This document shows positions 12,216-24,663 of a stretch of 64,000 nucleotides of DNA, in pieces; positions within the stretch are counted from its first letter, which is position 1; each line of letters begins with the position of its first letter. The notes under the pieces were generated by a model, which had not been told where the DNA came from, ran no database searches, and worked only from the letters and a program-made list of their open reading frames with translations. The position numbers and the translations under genes are program-made. Where the stretch lies: NCBI GenBank assembly GCA_007258455.2, contig VDFB02000003.1, forward strand, positions 46,441,889 through 46,505,888, given 5' to 3'. The stretch comes from Sequoia sempervirens. Its lineage: Eukaryota; Streptophyta; Pinopsida; Cupressales; Cupressaceae.

Positions 12216-13808
12216 ATAAAATTGCATGGAGTAAACCATTTAATTTGGTTAATTAATTATGACAATTAGTCGTTCTTACAATCAAAACACGAAAAAAATC
12301 ATTACATACATTTAGCTAAAGTAGAATTATTTTTTGTATGCTTGAAAATGTAAAATATAACAAAAAAAATTACATTTGATCAACAAAGTCAAGATAAAAT
12401 TGAATTGAATAATAAAAGAATCGAAACAACCCACAAAGTGACCAACACAAACATTTAAACCTTAACAACCATTAAAGTGTATCAACACTTCTACCTTGAT
12501 TTTAAGGACCACATTTGACCATATTTATCATGTGGCTTGGATCAAGGTTGGATTTCTTGATAAATCTCGGGAGAATTATGAGAGGCTCTACCAACCCATC
12601 CAATCATTATTCTTGAACAAGTTGCACTTTTTGAAAATATTTAATAGGAAAATATCTGTTTGGTATCTCTAGAACAAACAAATCTTATTGAAATCTTCAA
12701 ATGAGATTTTCGTCGCTTTTTCGACGAACGTATACCAACATATACTATTGTAGTTTTACCAACATATACTATTGTATGCTTGCATGGCTTCTTAGTTAAT
12801 ATATATATTTTTTACTATTGATCTTTTTGATATTTTCTATAAGTTATTATTAGATGATACACATTGGATTCCTTTTCAATTTTTTATATTTGAAGATACA
12901 TAACTAATTACAAGGATAATATAAAGAAGATATATCTATATATGTATCATTTATGAGTTTCTAAAATATTTTACTTCCATGTCAACCACTTTCTTTACTT
13001 CAATTGAGAAATATAATACCTCTATAATCTTGCATTTATCAAGTGTCAATAAAATAAAATTCAATTACTTAGCTATCAATTTTCTTTTGATTGATCTAGT
13101 AATAATATACTAGCCAACTAATACTCATCCAATGATATCATCTTGCATTGATTTGTGTTACTTGACCATCACATAATTGAACCAAGTACCACTTTAGAAA
13201 TACCACATACATAGTCTTCTATTTCTACAAACCCCCATTGTATTCATAAGGGTTTTATTGTAGGTCCCATCAAATACTATGCCCTAATAATGTAATAAGT
13301 AGATAAGTCATCTTTACTAAGGTTAAACAAGGTTTTTTTTTATCACAAAATACAATAGTTTTTAGTTTTAAGTGTTAGATTTCTGTTTTGATTATAAGGT
13401 TTATCTTGTAGGTTTAAGGTATGAATTTAAGGTTCTTATAATGAATTTTCAACCAATGGTATTATTCTATCCTATCTCTACCATTCTAGTTCTAAAATAA
13501 AACATACAAATCAAACTTAACTAGCAATCACACCTTAGTGTGCAATGGGTACGCCGAAAAAGTGTGGGATTTCAATTAGGATAAATTTTGGTCTATTTTT
13601 TGCATTTATTTATGTAATACATGAGGTCAATTGATAGGACATTTAGCAAATGATGTTTTTTGTGCAACAAAGGTCTCAATGGAGAAATCATAGCTTCAAA
13701 TAAACTATGCATCCACTTACAGGGATCCAAACATGATTGAAATAAAACCTCTAAATTAGGAAGATGATCAAGCTCCATTACCAACAAGCTCGTGTTATGC
13801 TTGCAATA
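12216..13808. other. AT-rich DNA without a recognised gene
   Basis: No convincing coding frame. A TTTTCGTCGCTTTTTCGACG motif near 12711-12730 is the same palindromic family as the inner CACTA subterminal repeats, and a short direct repeat (CAACATATACTATTGTA) lies at about 12737 and 12759. A 64-residue minus-strand frame at 13593-13787 has no recognised similarity. Confidence 0.4.
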
Positions 13809-14952
13809 AGGAGAGAGGGAGGGAGAGAGAGAGAGAGATGGAGAGGTAGTGATAGAAAGAGGGAGAGATAGAGTGGGGAAGAGTGAGAGATAGAGGGTAA
13901 GGAGATAGAGATAGAGAGGAAGATAGAGATAGAGATGGAGATGTAGAAGGAGAGGGATATGGAGAGGAGGAGAGGAGAGAAGGATAGGGAGAGATAAAGA
14001 GAGAGAGGAGAGAGGGATAGATAGAGATGGAAGAGATAAATATATAAAGAGGGATAGAGATCAGGGAGATATATGGATGGATAGAGAGAGGGAGACATGT
14101 ATATAGATAAAGGGGGAGAGAGGAAAATAGAGGTAGAGATGAAGATAGAGTGAGAGAGGAAGAGGGAGAAAAAATATAGATAGAGAGATATAGGTAGAGG
14201 GAGAGATAAATATAGAGAGAGATAGGGATAAAAAGAGGGAGAGGGAGATGAAGAGATAAAGAGATATAGATGGTGAGATAGAGTGATAGAGAGATAGAGA
14301 TATAAAGAGATATAGAGAGAGGAGAGGGAGAGAGAGAGAGACAAAGAGATAGACAAACAAAAAGAATTAGATATAAGTATATAGAGATGGAGAGAGGGAG
14401 AGAGAAAAATAAGGAGAGATAGAGAAAGGGAGAAATGAGTATGGGGAGATAGAGATAGATGGGGAGAGAAAGAGAGAGAGATAGAGATATATGGGAAGAG
14501 AAAGAGAGATGGAGATATATGGGAAGAGAAAGGAAGAGAGGTGGAGATAGAGAGATGGATAGGGGGGATAGGGAGGGAGAGATGGGGAGAGATAGAGAGG
14601 GGAGATAGAGAGGGTGAGGGAGAGAAAGGGATATAGATAGGTAGAGGAGGAGAGATAGAGAAGAGGGGGAGAGAGGGAGAGATAAGTTGAAGAGGAAGAG
14701 AGAGAAGAGAGGGAGATAGATAGGTAGAAAAGGGAGAGAAAGAAGAGGGGGGAGAGGGAGAGCAATATGTAGAGAGGGAGAGAGAGAAGAAGATAGGGGA
14801 GAGAGGGAGAGATAGCTCAATATATATAGAGGGAGAGGGAGAGACATAGAAAGGGAGTGATATATAGAGATAGAGGGGGATGGTGAAAGAGATAGAGAGA
14901 TCGTGATAGAGGTAGAGAAAGATATGGATAGAAAGAGATAGAGAGGAGTGAG
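13809..14952. repeat. Long GA/GATA-rich simple repeat (about 1.1 kb)
   Basis: Almost pure G and A on the plus strand with interspersed T in GATA units (GAGAGAGATAGAGA-type). It sits inside the inner CACTA, about 0.7 kb upstream of the VPS35 start. It yields several very long minus-strand frames (Ser/Leu/Ile/Tyr-rich, up to 438 codons) that are artefacts. Such purine-rich tracts can adopt triplex structures in vitro; whether this one does anything is unknown. Confidence 0.9.
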
Positions 14953-15662
14953 CAATATTATAAAAGAATGACAAGGATAAAAGAAGATATTTTATAAGAT
15001 AAAAGAAATAACAAATAGGCAAAAATTTATTGCATGCATAAATAATTATAAGATCACACATATTAATTTTATATAATCTTAATTTTTTTGACAATCAACC
15101 AACATTAAACTCATCATTAAATACTCTACAATCTATATATATAGAACATGTCTCTCTAATTGATATAAAGATTTGAATAATACTTCAATCAAATTAACTG
15201 ATAAAATAATTAATCTTTTTAACTAATAATTTTTTTAACAAGTTTTGCATTAACAAAATTTTTAAAATAGAAAGCAAAAGAGTGATTGGTTCATTGTGTA
15301 AATAGTGATTCAAAAGTTTATAATAGAAAAACCATTAGCGGGTACTATATAAATAAACCATTGTTACATAGACTCCAGCGAGAAAGACTCCACCTACCAG
15401 TCAAATGCAAAGGGAACCTAAAATAACACGACCACGGTACCTATTAAAAGCATTCCCTTCATATATGACATGAAACAACTGAGAAAGAGTTAAACCAATC
15501 GACTTGCGAAATTCCTACCAAACTTAAAACAAATCAAGCAAGCGGATGAGACAAATGCACTGTTCCAGATCTTTCCTATACTAAAACGTCAAATACAAAA
15601 GAGGAAGAAGCGCGAGCAGGATTAGGGTTAGACAAAATTGGAGAATTGATTGGCAATAGAAG
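14953..15662 (+). promoter_or_regulatory. Upstream region of the captured VPS35 5' end (putative captured promoter and 5' UTR)
   Basis: AT-rich to about 15340, then less so, leading into the VPS35 first exon at 15663. The GAGGAAGAAGCGCGAGCAGG stretch at about 15601 looks like 5' UTR rather than transposon sequence. If the capture included the native 5' end, the promoter came with it; the left edge of the captured DNA cannot be placed. Confidence 0.35.
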
Positions 15663-18065
15663 ATGATGCAGAGCGAAACTGTGAGCAGCGTTGAGGAGCA
15701 GGAAAAATGGCTCGCAGAGGGCATTTCAGGCCTCCAACAGAACGCCTTCTACATGCATCGTGCCCTGGTATCATAATTTTTAACTGGAATCCAAATTCAT
15801 TCTATTCGTTTTCAATTTTTCCGCTCCAATAAACCCTAGCAGCCTTACCCGGCCTTGAAGCGACCAGTCAATAGATCCAGGCGTGAGTGAAACCAAATCG
15901 CTTGTTATGGCAGTGGTTCTTGGATAGCTTCAACTTAGTTTCTTCCAATTGACACCAAATGAATTGTTGATTGAATTTTCCTGTAGAACCTTATAATAGA
16001 CTCTGAATCCTTTTTCTATGCATGTCGGTTAAATCTTAATAAGTGGCATTGCAGATAGAGAAAGAAGGGGAGAATCTATCATCACTTATATCTTGCACAT
16101 GCTTGTAGAATACAAAAATTAGTTCCATACAATAGCTACAGGATAAAACATTTAGACTTACTGGAATGAACCTACCATCTTCTAGAGATGTATATGCAAT
16201 GATAATGTTGAAATTACAAAAGATAGAGTGAAATATTACATATGAACAATTTTTATATTTAAACAATAGAATTACAGTCCAGAACTTGAAACACTCTTAT
16301 CTGATAGCATAAACAGTTGCTTTGATAGTAGGGATTGAAATGGATATGTGAGGCCACAAGAAATTACGAGAATACTGGACAAATCATATTAACTATATGT
16401 GATGTGTACCCTCAGGACCCTGATAGGAGGCATATAAAAGAGATCGATGACACCATTGAACCTCCCAATACAATGTATTGATATGATTACCACCTACTTG
16501 CAATGGTGCATTTCACCAATCAACACCAAAACAACTTATCTGATCAGCCCGTGGCACTACCCAGTTGCTTTAACATTCAAATTGCAAACTACCTACCCCC
16601 TGATTAGTATCAGTGGTGTGCCAATTACATCCTGTCTCTCTTAGTTGGTAAATTCACTTCAACTACTTGTCTTTCTCACAATTGGACTGTTGGGGAGAAA
16701 AAATGATGGTTGAATATTCATTTCATTCTCACCAATGAAAACTGTTTAAGATTGTCTCAATTTCTTATCTGGTGGATCATCAATCCATCATCAGCTTGTC
16801 CCTACCCAATTATCCCACATGTTAGAAACCCTCCTTGAACCTTTATTTCATATTTAGCACCATCTAAATCAAAATGGACCTAAAAAATTTCTTGGTTTTT
16901 GAGTCATTTGTAATTATAGATCTTCTTCATCTTGAGTTGTATCTCTTTTTTCTTTCTCCTTTGATTTTCACTTATTCTTAAATTAAAGCTACCAATGTAT
17001 ATTGAAAGAGGAGAACAACATAGTAGAAGGGGCCTACAAAATAAAAAAATAGGCACCTGAAATTAACAACAGAAGATGTGAAGAGATTAACAAAGTAAAC
17101 TGAACAACACAAAGATTCATCAAACACCTCTCATGGTTTTAATAAAATTGCTCACAAGAGAATGGAACTAAGAAAAAAACATGGAGTAGACACAAAAGCA
17201 ACTATAATCATGGAAGATTAAGACAAAACTAGTTTATTCCTCCAAAAGACTGACAAATTTGCATAATTGGTTACATAGGTACACAAAGAATGCTGAGATA
17301 ACCGCGGGAGGATAGGAGTAGCTAGTGTTACCATACTTCATTGGAAAATATACATAGATAGAGTGGGAAGTAGTGCAAGCAATAACTTCTTTGCTAGATT
17401 GCCAATTCCAGCCCCCTATATTCAGATGGAGAGAATCCATGAGCTCAGACCTTAATCCCAATTGTGCCATGAACTGAGGGAAAAATCCAGGTCAAGGTCC
17501 GGTAGGATCTATATAGAAAGAACATTGCTAACAGTAAAGTGAGAACATCTTCGTCTGGAAAGATGAAGATTCTAATCTATCTTTCTACACTTTCAAAACC
17601 AGCTGGTGTTTGCACATTTTAGTTGAATTCAATTAACTATGTTGTTCCATTTTTTATGTGTCGTGTTGAACAAATTGGTTCTCTTGATTATTTGTAATAT
17701 CCAGATTTGACTACTTATCATTGACTTTGTTTTGTTTCTAAAGGATTCAAATAATCTCCATGATGCCCTAAAATATTTGGCTCAAATGCTTACGGAGCTT
17801 AGAACATCTTGGCTCTCCCCGCACAAGTATTATGAACTATGTATCCTTTTAACTTTCTTTGGTTACTGTAAGTACATAATAGCAGTTAGAATTATAATTT
17901 ATATTGAGTTGCGACCAAGGCATTCCTATACTTACAATTTGAAGATATGAGAGCCTTTGATGAGCTGAGAAAACTGGAGATTTTCTTCATAGAGGAGACA
18001 AGACGGGGATGCACTGTTATTGACCTCTAGCTTGTACAACATTCTGGGAATATTTTGCCTAGATT
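15663..18065 (+). pseudogene. VPS35: VPS35 (retromer subunit) 5' gene fragment, exons 1-3
   Basis: VPS35 is the cargo-binding scaffold of the retromer that recycles sorting receptors from endosomes. Exon 1 (15663-15767, 35 codons) reads KWLAEGISGLQQNAFYMHRA. After a 2-kb intron, exon 2 (17744-17840) reads DSNNLHDALKYLAQMLTELR onward to HKYYEL. Exon 3 (17945-18065) reads MRAFDELRKLEIFFIEETRR through NILPRL. These match the conserved N terminus of plant VPS35 in order, phase and GT/AG splice sites. The first of the two adjacent ATGs was taken as start. Exon 3 has a premature TAG at about 18029: relative to the usual DLYELVQH two residues are replaced by a stop, as if 3 bp were lost. The rest of the roughly 790-residue protein is absent. 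Exons 2 (part) and 3 recur at 22894-23158. Not functional as VPS35. Confidence 0.9.
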
Positions 18066-18309
18066 GTAAGTTTTCTTGCACTAGTTACTTTTGTGTGGTA
18101 TTTGTTACTATTATCAATGTAAAATTGTCAAATGATTTAGTTTGCCTCAAAAATTATAATAAAGGATTTAAATTTGTTGTTCCTCTTCTAAAAATAAACT
18201 CATATGCTTGTATTCTATGAAGGACTGTTGTCATGTTGTATCATTTATATATAACAGCTGCTAACAACTAATGATTACATATAATTAGTCTATGAAGAAC
18301 TTATAAATT
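17798..18309 (+). repeat. 512-bp direct repeat, copy 1 (VPS35 exon 2 part to intron 3)
   Basis: Begins CTTAGAACATCTTGGC inside VPS35 exon 2 and ends TTATAAATT in intron 3. It pairs with 22894-23405, same length and same orientation, differing at roughly 14 positions by eye (about 97% identity). The copia element lies exactly between the two copies. Confidence 0.9.
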
Positions 18310-18323
18310 TTCCCATGGTATAC

Positions 18324-18640
18324 TGTAAAGGGAAAAATCAACGAAAAAAGAAAAATCCGATTTTGTAGAACCCAAAATATGGAAGCTTCTTTGCTTGTTA
18401 AAAAGGGGTTCGGATGGGTATTACAACATGATGAAAAACGCAATTATTCGCAAGATTGTAATAAGTTTACACTAAGATATAGAAGTATTGGATGTGGTTG
18501 CTGTTTAGTGGATGCTTAGCAGTTGGGGTGAACCCGTTAAATTTTGTGTTATGATTTATTACGTGTGTGTTTTAGTTTCTGTTTATTAATTAAATTTGCA
18601 TTTAATTGTTGTTAGATATCTGCCATCTCTAACCCTAACA
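18324..18640 (+). repeat. copia 5' LTR
   Basis: Begins TGTAAAGGGAAAAATCAACG and ends CCCTAACA; immediately followed by AGTGGTATGTTGG, a weak match to the copia primer-binding site. Confidence 0.75.
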
Positions 18641-18722
18641 AGTGGTATGTTGGTACGTGTTTAGATTATCATGTAGGAAGGTCTCACTGACTGGAGTGGG
18701 AGTCTCTGGTGCAGTGGGAACA

Positions 18723-19425
18723 ATGGCAGAGCGAGGGAAAGAAAGGTTGAGAAGTTTAATGGGAAGAACTATCAGTTATGGAAGATGCAAATGGAGGACT
18801 ATCTCTATCAGAAGGATTTATGGCGGCCATTGGAAGGGAAAACCAAGAAACCCCAAGCAATGTCTGATGAGGACTGGGATATTTTGGATAGAAAGGCTCT
18901 TGGTAGTATTCATTTATGCCTGGCACAATCGGTGGCATTCAATATTACAAAAGCAAAGACAACTCAAGAGTTGATGGAAACTCTGGCGAAGTTATATGAA
19001 AAGCCTTCCGCTTCGAATAAGGTATTTCTTATGAAGCATTTATTTAATATGAAAATGGTAGAAGGTGGATCAGTTACTAATCATTTAAATGAGTTTAATA
19101 CGGTCACCAGTCAATTAACTTCTGTAAAAGTAAACTTTGATGAAGAAGTTAGGGCTCTTTTGATTTTGTGTTCTTTGCCTAAAAGCTGGAATAGCTTGTG
19201 TGGCTATTAACAATTACGTTTCTGGTTGAATACATTGAAAATTCTGATGATAGCCGTTGGTGTTATTTTGGCGAAATGCTGTAGGAAAAGCTTAGGTGGA
19301 ACATCCACATCGAGCAGTGTTTTGAATGCAGAAATCAGGGGCAGAACAAAGGAGAGAGGAAACAATTTTGGAAATCGTGGGAAGTCACAAGGAAAATCAA
19401 AGGACAAAAAGGTCCCAATCTAGAG
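18723..19425 (+). pseudogene. copia gag (UBN2-type)
   Basis: Starts MAERGKERLRSLMG, shifts frame near 18765, then runs from 18785 to 19210 with WRPLEGKTKKPQAMSDEDWD, ALGSIHLCLAQSVAFNI, LMKHLFNMKMVEGGSVTNHL and LLILCSLPKSWNSL. This is the classic copia gag (UBN2) succession; the protein forms the virus-like particle. The zinc-knuckle part (19226-19425) is frame-broken and the Cys residues are not convincingly kept. Confidence 0.85.
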
Positions 19426-19532
19426 ACAAGAGAGGATTGCTTTGTGAGGTACTATAGTAAGCGGTCATTTGAAAGTGCTGGTCTCAAGAAAAATAAAAGG
19501 GAGACAAAAAGGAAGGAAGTAAAGAGAAAAAT

Positions 19533-20620
19533 GTGGTAAGTAATAAATCTGATGAGGATGCTTTGATTCTTTCCGTTGATAATGCTGACGATTTTTGGGT
19601 GTTAGATTCAGGGGCTTCATTTCATGCTACCCCCCATAGAAGTTATTTTCTTGATTACGTCCAAGGGGATTTTGGGCTGGTTTATTTAGGAGATAACGAA
19701 CCCTATCAGATTGTTGGAAGGGGAAGAATCAAGATTAAGTTGCAGACTGGGAATCATTGGCACTATGTGAAGTCAGGCATGTTCCAAAGTTAAGCAGAAA
19801 TTTAATTTCAGCCGGGACAACTAGATGATGAAGGTTATTTATTTTTGTTTGAAGGTGGTAAAAATTGGAAAGTCACAAAGGGTTCCTTAGTGGTAGCAAA
19901 AGGTGTGGAAGTAGGTACCTTATATCTTTGTACAGGTCATACTATTCCTTCTACTTTAATTGTTATAGAAAAGGTCAATGTTCAAGAACAGTTGTTGCAG
20001 TTCGTGACTAGAGATCATGCCGCGAAAGTTCTTTGAACCTATAAATCAACCTTGTGGCATAATAGACTTGGGCATATGAGTGCAAAGGTATGAAGTACTT
20101 CATTCAAATAATGTTTTACCAGATTTAAAATGTGTTAATATGGATTTATGTGAGAAAGTTGTGTTATTGTGATAAAAAGAGAGTAGAAGTTTTTCTCAAG
20201 GATGGGAAGCAAAAGAAAGATGAGGAATTGGAGCTTGTGTGCATACGAAAGTATGGGGACCAACTTAGGTATCTTTTCTTGGTGGCTCTCAGTATTATGT
20301 CATTTTTATTAATGATGCAACAAGGAAGGCATGGATTTATTTCCTTAAGTAGAAATTTGATGTATTTGAAACTTTTAAAAATGGAAACTTGGTTGAAAAT
20401 GAGGCAGGGTAAAAAGATAAAATGTCGCCGTCGTAATGGTGGTGAGTATTGCAGCAAAGAGTTTGAAGATTATTGTTCCTCTAATAGTTATTCATTAAGG
20501 CAGAAAGCGGTTTCAAAGGACTCCCGCGAGGGAAAATGGAGTGGTGAAAGCATGAATAGAACAATAATGGGCGTTACCGCGGACTATGAGATTGCATGTT
20601 GGGCTGCAGCACTTTAAAAT
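19533..20620 (+). pseudogene. copia protease and integrase N-terminal part
   Basis: The protease active site WVLDSGASFHATP is at about 19593-19630, with DYVQGDFGLVYLGDNEPYQI following. Near 20045 comes the pre-integrase motif (LWHNRLGHMSAK), then ..NNVLPDLKCVN and Lys-rich integrase sequence to 20620, all interrupted by stops and frameshifts (for example at 19793 and 20036). The integrase catalytic triad cannot be followed confidently. Confidence 0.8.
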
Positions 20621-21289
20621 GTGGTGAGAACTACTGCTTTTGTGTTGTTTATTTAGTGAGAGGTCCCTCTAATCCCTTTGGGTTGTGGTATTCGGAAGGA
20701 AGCATGGAAAGGAAAGGTGAGTTATTTTTTCTCAAACCTTAGGTTGTGAAACATTTACACAGCATACGAAATAAACCAAGCTTGATGCAAAATCAAAGAA
20801 ATTTATATTTATTGGATATAGCATTGATGAATTTGGTTATAGGCTTTGGGATTTTGAAAATCATAAAATTGTGAGAAGCAGGGATGTCATATTCAATGAG
20901 AAAGTGTTGTACAAAAGATTTGTTGTTGCAGCATGAGAAGAAAGAAAATGAAGTTATGCGGTGTTGGATGATATTCCAAACAATGATGTTTCAGTGGTTC
21001 CTCATACTGGACAACAACAGCAACAATGAATACCACAAACTCTTGTTAGACAATCTTTAAGGATAAGTAGACCTCTAAAAAGATTCTCTCCCTCTTTGTA
21101 TACTATTTTGTTAAGCGTCTTGGTGAACCCGAGAATATTATGATAAACTATCTGAGGTGGAATTACCAAGGTTGATTGAGACATGGAATGGAAGGAAAGA
21201 AATGGACTCCTTGCTGAAAAACCAAACTTAGAGATTATACAGGATTTACTTTGCGGTAAAAGGCTTTACCAAACAAATAGATTTATAGG

Positions 21290-22560
21290 CTGAAAGAGGA
21301 GGATGGAGGTAATAAAAGATTTAAAGCCAGATTAGTTGTAAAGGGATTTGCATAGAAAAAGGGTATTGATTTTGATGAGATTTTTTCTCCAGTTGTTAAA
21401 ATGACTTCTATTAGTATTGTTTTAAGTATTGTGGCTGTTGAAGATTTGCATTTAGAACAACTTGATGTTAAAACAACCTTTCTCCATGGTGATTTGGAAG
21501 AAAATATATGGACCCGACCATAGGTTTGAGGTCAAGGTAAGAGGAGAAACTAGTGTATGCGGTGAAGAAGTTTATATGGCTTGAAGCAAGCACCTACGGC
21601 AATGGTACTTGAGATTTGATAGTTTTATGGCTGAGCAAGGCTACAATCATTGTAATTCTGACCATTGTATTTATTTTAAGAGGTTGGATAATGAAAGCTA
21701 CATTATTTTATGCTTATATGTTGATGACATGCTTGTAGTAGGGTCTAACATGGATCACATAAGTGAGCTAAAACAACAGTTAGCAAAATCTTTTGCTCTG
21801 AAGGATTTGGGGGCAACAAAGCAAATCCTTGGTATGAAAATTTGTAGAGATAGGAAAAGAGACAATTGTTTTTATCTCAGGCTAATTATGTTGAAAAGGT
21901 GTTGCAGAGATTTCATATGGAGAATGCAAAAGCTGTCAGCACACCTTTGCCTAGTCATGTTAAAATTGACTAAGGATATGTGTCCAAAGACATAAGAGGA
22001 GGAAGAAAAAATGTCCAAGGTACCATATGCTTCAGCTGTAGGCAGTTTAATGTACGCCATGGTATGCACGAGACCGGATATTTCACATGCCGTAGGAGTT
22101 GTCAGCAGGTATTTGAGTCATCTCAGAGTTGAGCATTGGAATGCGGTAAAATGGATTCTCAGGTACTTGAGAGGTACATCCAATAAATGTTTGTGTTTTG
22201 GGGGCTCTAATACTGATTTAAAGGGCTATGTTGACTCAGATTTGGTAGGGGATATAGATACCAGGCGGAGTACCACAGGTTATGTTTTTATAGTTGGTGG
22301 GACAGTAGTGAGTTGGATTTCTTGATTGCAAAAGGTGGTTGCTTTATCCACCACAAAGGCAGAGTATGTTGATGCAACAGAGGCGGAAAAGGAGATGATA
22401 TGGCTACAACTTTTCATGGATGAGTTGGGAAAATGATAGGCTGGAAATTACTTGTTTACAGATAGCCAGAGTGCTATACATCTTGCAAAGAATTTTTCCT
22501 TGCATTCTAAAACAAAACACATATAGTTGAGATATCATTTCATTCGGTCAGTGTTGGCGG
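21290..22560 (+). pseudogene. copia reverse transcriptase and RNase H
   Basis: RT: RFKARLVVKGFA (21315), DEIFSPVVKMTSI (21375), LEQLDVKTTFLHGDLEE (21455), then CLYVDDMLVVGSNM (21710; intact YVDD active site) and FALKDLGATKQILGMKI (21795). RNase H: VPYASAVGSLMYAMVCTRPD (22017), YVDSDLVGDIDTRRSTTGYV (22228), then after a stop at 22323, STTKAEYVDATEAEKEMIWL and DSQSAIHLAKN (22455). The frame is broken several times, so no active enzyme is expected. Confidence 0.9.
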
Positions 22561-22577
22561 ATGGACAGGTCATCATC

Positions 22578-22893
22578 GAAAAAGGGAAAAATCAACGAAA
22601 AAAGAAAAATCTGATTTTGTAGAACCCAAAATCTAGAAGCATCTAAGCTTGTTAAAAAGGGGTTCAGATGGGTATTACAACATGATGAAAAACACGATTA
22701 TTCGCAAGATTGTAATAAGTTTTACACTAGATAATAAAAGTATTGGATGGCTGCGGTTTGGTGGATGTAGCCCGGATTGGGTGAACCACGTTAAATTTTG
22801 TGTTATGATTTATTCTATGTGTGTTTTAGTTTCTCTGTTTATTAATTAAATCTGCATTTAATTGTTAGATATCTGCCATCTCTAACCCTAACA
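22578..22893 (+). repeat. copia 3' LTR
   Basis: About 90% like the 5' LTR; ends ..CTCTAACCCTAACA, and the next base (22894) already begins the second copy of the VPS35 repeat. Confidence 0.8.
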
Positions 22894-23405
22894 CTTAGAA
22901 CATCTTGACTCTCCCTGCACAAGTATTATGAACTATGTATCCTTTTAACTTTCTTTGGTTACTGTAAGTACATAATAGCAGTTAGAATTATAATTTATAT
23001 TGAGTTGTGACCAAGGCAATCCTATACTTACAATTTGAAGATATGAGAGCCTTTGATGAGCTGAGAAAACTGGAGATTTTCTTCATAGAGGAGACAAGAC
23101 GAGGACGCACTGTTATTGACCTCTAGCTTGTACAACATTCTGGGAATATTTTGCCCAGATTGTAAGTTTTCTTGCACTAGTTACTTTTGTGTGGTATTTG
23201 TTACTATTATCAATGTAAAATTATCAAATGATTTAGTTTGCCTCAAAAATTATAATAAAGGATTTAAATTTGTTGTTCCTCTTCTAAAAATAAACTCATA
23301 TGCTTGTATTATATGAAGGACTGTTGTCATGTTGTATGATTTATATAAGACAGTTGCTAACAACTAATGATTATATATAATTAGTCTATGAAGAACTTAT
23401 AAATT
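22894..23405 (+). repeat. VPS35: 512-bp direct repeat, copy 2 (VPS35 exon 2 part and exon 3)
   Basis: Second copy of 17798-18309. It holds the last part of VPS35 exon 2 (22894-22936) and exon 3 with the same premature TAG, so that lesion predates the duplication. It starts directly at the copia 3' LTR end. Confidence 0.9.
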
Positions 23406-23589
23406 CAACCTTGTAGAGTCCCTTTCTTAACCCTACTTGTGATGCTAAGAAGTCAAGTCCTATGGTTCAACATTGCGACACTTAGAAAGTATCAAAATGT
23501 TGATCTAATGCATACTGTTTAAAGGGTTTACACCCTAGGCTAGTTAATTTGATTACAATACCCCTAATGGATCCACTAAACTATATAAT
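23406..23589. other. Junction between VPS35 and phosphate-carrier sequence
   Basis: No recognised exon of either gene. This is where the two captured genes meet; no clear breakpoint signature was seen. Confidence 0.4.
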
Positions 23590-24353
23590 GGTCCTATAGG
23601 TCTTGGGATCAAAATCCATATCACAAGTAAAACATTGAACCCACATGAGTTCACCTCTATTTGGCCTCATATGTATTATTCGTCTGCTAAAGTTAGGAAT
23701 CCTTTCATGGCAACATCACCTAGCGAACCCAATAAAATTGCCATGTTTAGTCCTGCATAGTATGGTGCATGTACCATTGGAGGACTTCTCAACTATGGAC
23801 CTACGCATACTCTTGTTACCTCTCTTGATGTTGTCAAATGTAGCATACAGGTAAAGTTAAGCTTTTATGCCTTTGATATTTCTACATAGTAATCATGTTT
23901 CTAGATACAAACTATGTCAAATTCATTTTTCTTACCAATGTTTTAGGTCTACCGATATACCTGAAGAGAGGTGTAGAAGTAGACCCCAAATTTAGGGGAG
24001 AAAAAGGAATTAATATAGTACCACTATCTTGTTATAGTATTGTTTGTACTTGAATGATTGTGGGATTGAATTGGCAGGTTGATTTAATTGTTATAACATG
24101 TGTGTACATTATTTTTCCCAGATTGATCTTGCAAAATACAAAAATTTCTCTTCTAGTTTTTGTGTAATTCTGAGAGAGGAAGGATTGAAGGGGTTTTCTA
24201 GGGGATGGGCTCCAACTTTTTTGGGGTACAGTGCACAAGGCACCTTCAAATATGGATTCTATGAGTTCTTTAAGAAATATTACTCAGATATTGCAAGTGC
24301 AGAGTATGCTGCAAAGTACAAGACATTGATCTACCTGGAAGGCTCTGCTTCTA

Positions 24354-24378
24354 CAGAGGTTATTGCTGATGTTGCTCT
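24354..24378 (+). repeat. 25-bp target duplication, left copy
   Basis: Phosphate-carrier exon sequence CAGAGGTTATTGCTGATG.. duplicated at 26792-26816 on either side of the small LTR element. Far longer than the 5 bp that retroviral-type integrases make. Confidence 0.88.
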
Positions 24379-24385
24379 GATACCA

Positions 24386-24663
24386 TGTTAGAAACCAAGA
24401 TCAGACATGCAAACCAAAAAACCTTCCACATAAGAGAATAAAAAAGCAGAGCTATTGCAAAAAGATTTGAAAAATATTATTATTCAGGAATTCATAATTA
24501 CATGAGATGATTTGCTTTATAAAATAAAAGTATGCATAACCCTAATCTTATCTTGAGCAACAAGATAGCTCAACAAGATAAGGATGACAATAATTAACCT
24601 AGGAATTAAAATATTACCTACGTAAAGTTATTCAAGTGTAATTAAATATTAATTACACTAACA
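24386..24663 (-). repeat. 3' LTR of the small LTR element
   Basis: Begins TGTTAGAAACCAAGATCAGA on plus and ends ACTAACA; the polypurine tract (CCCCCCCAT on plus) abuts it on the right. Confidence 0.9.

Larger units (their letters stand above)
18324..22893 (+). mobile_element. Ty1/copia LTR retrotransposon, degraded, 4.6 kb
   Basis: Inserted in VPS35 intron/exon sequence of the inner CACTA. LTRs of about 315 bp (18324-18640 and 22578-22893) end in ..CTCTAACCCTAACA. The left one is followed by AGTGGTAT, a decayed initiator-Met-tRNA primer site. The internal order gag-protease-integrase-RT-RNase H is that of copia. The LTRs differ by about 10% including small indels, so the insertion is old. 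Instead of the usual 5-bp duplication it is flanked by a 512-bp direct repeat, plus 14 extra bases (18310-18323) on the left. Confidence 0.88.

Noticed and set aside
13778..15094. Very long minus-strand ORFs (438, 386 and 132 codons), Ser/Leu/Ile/Tyr-rich
   Set aside because: They are translations of the GA/GATA simple repeat; several overlapping frames are open at once and no start context or domain exists.
15663..18065. Functional VPS35 gene
   Set aside because: Only the first three exons are present, exon 3 has an in-frame stop in both copies, and a copia element with a duplicated segment follows.
23116..23316. Small plus-strand ORF repeated at 18020-18220
   Set aside because: It is intron sequence of VPS35 inside the 512-bp duplication, read out of frame with exon 3.
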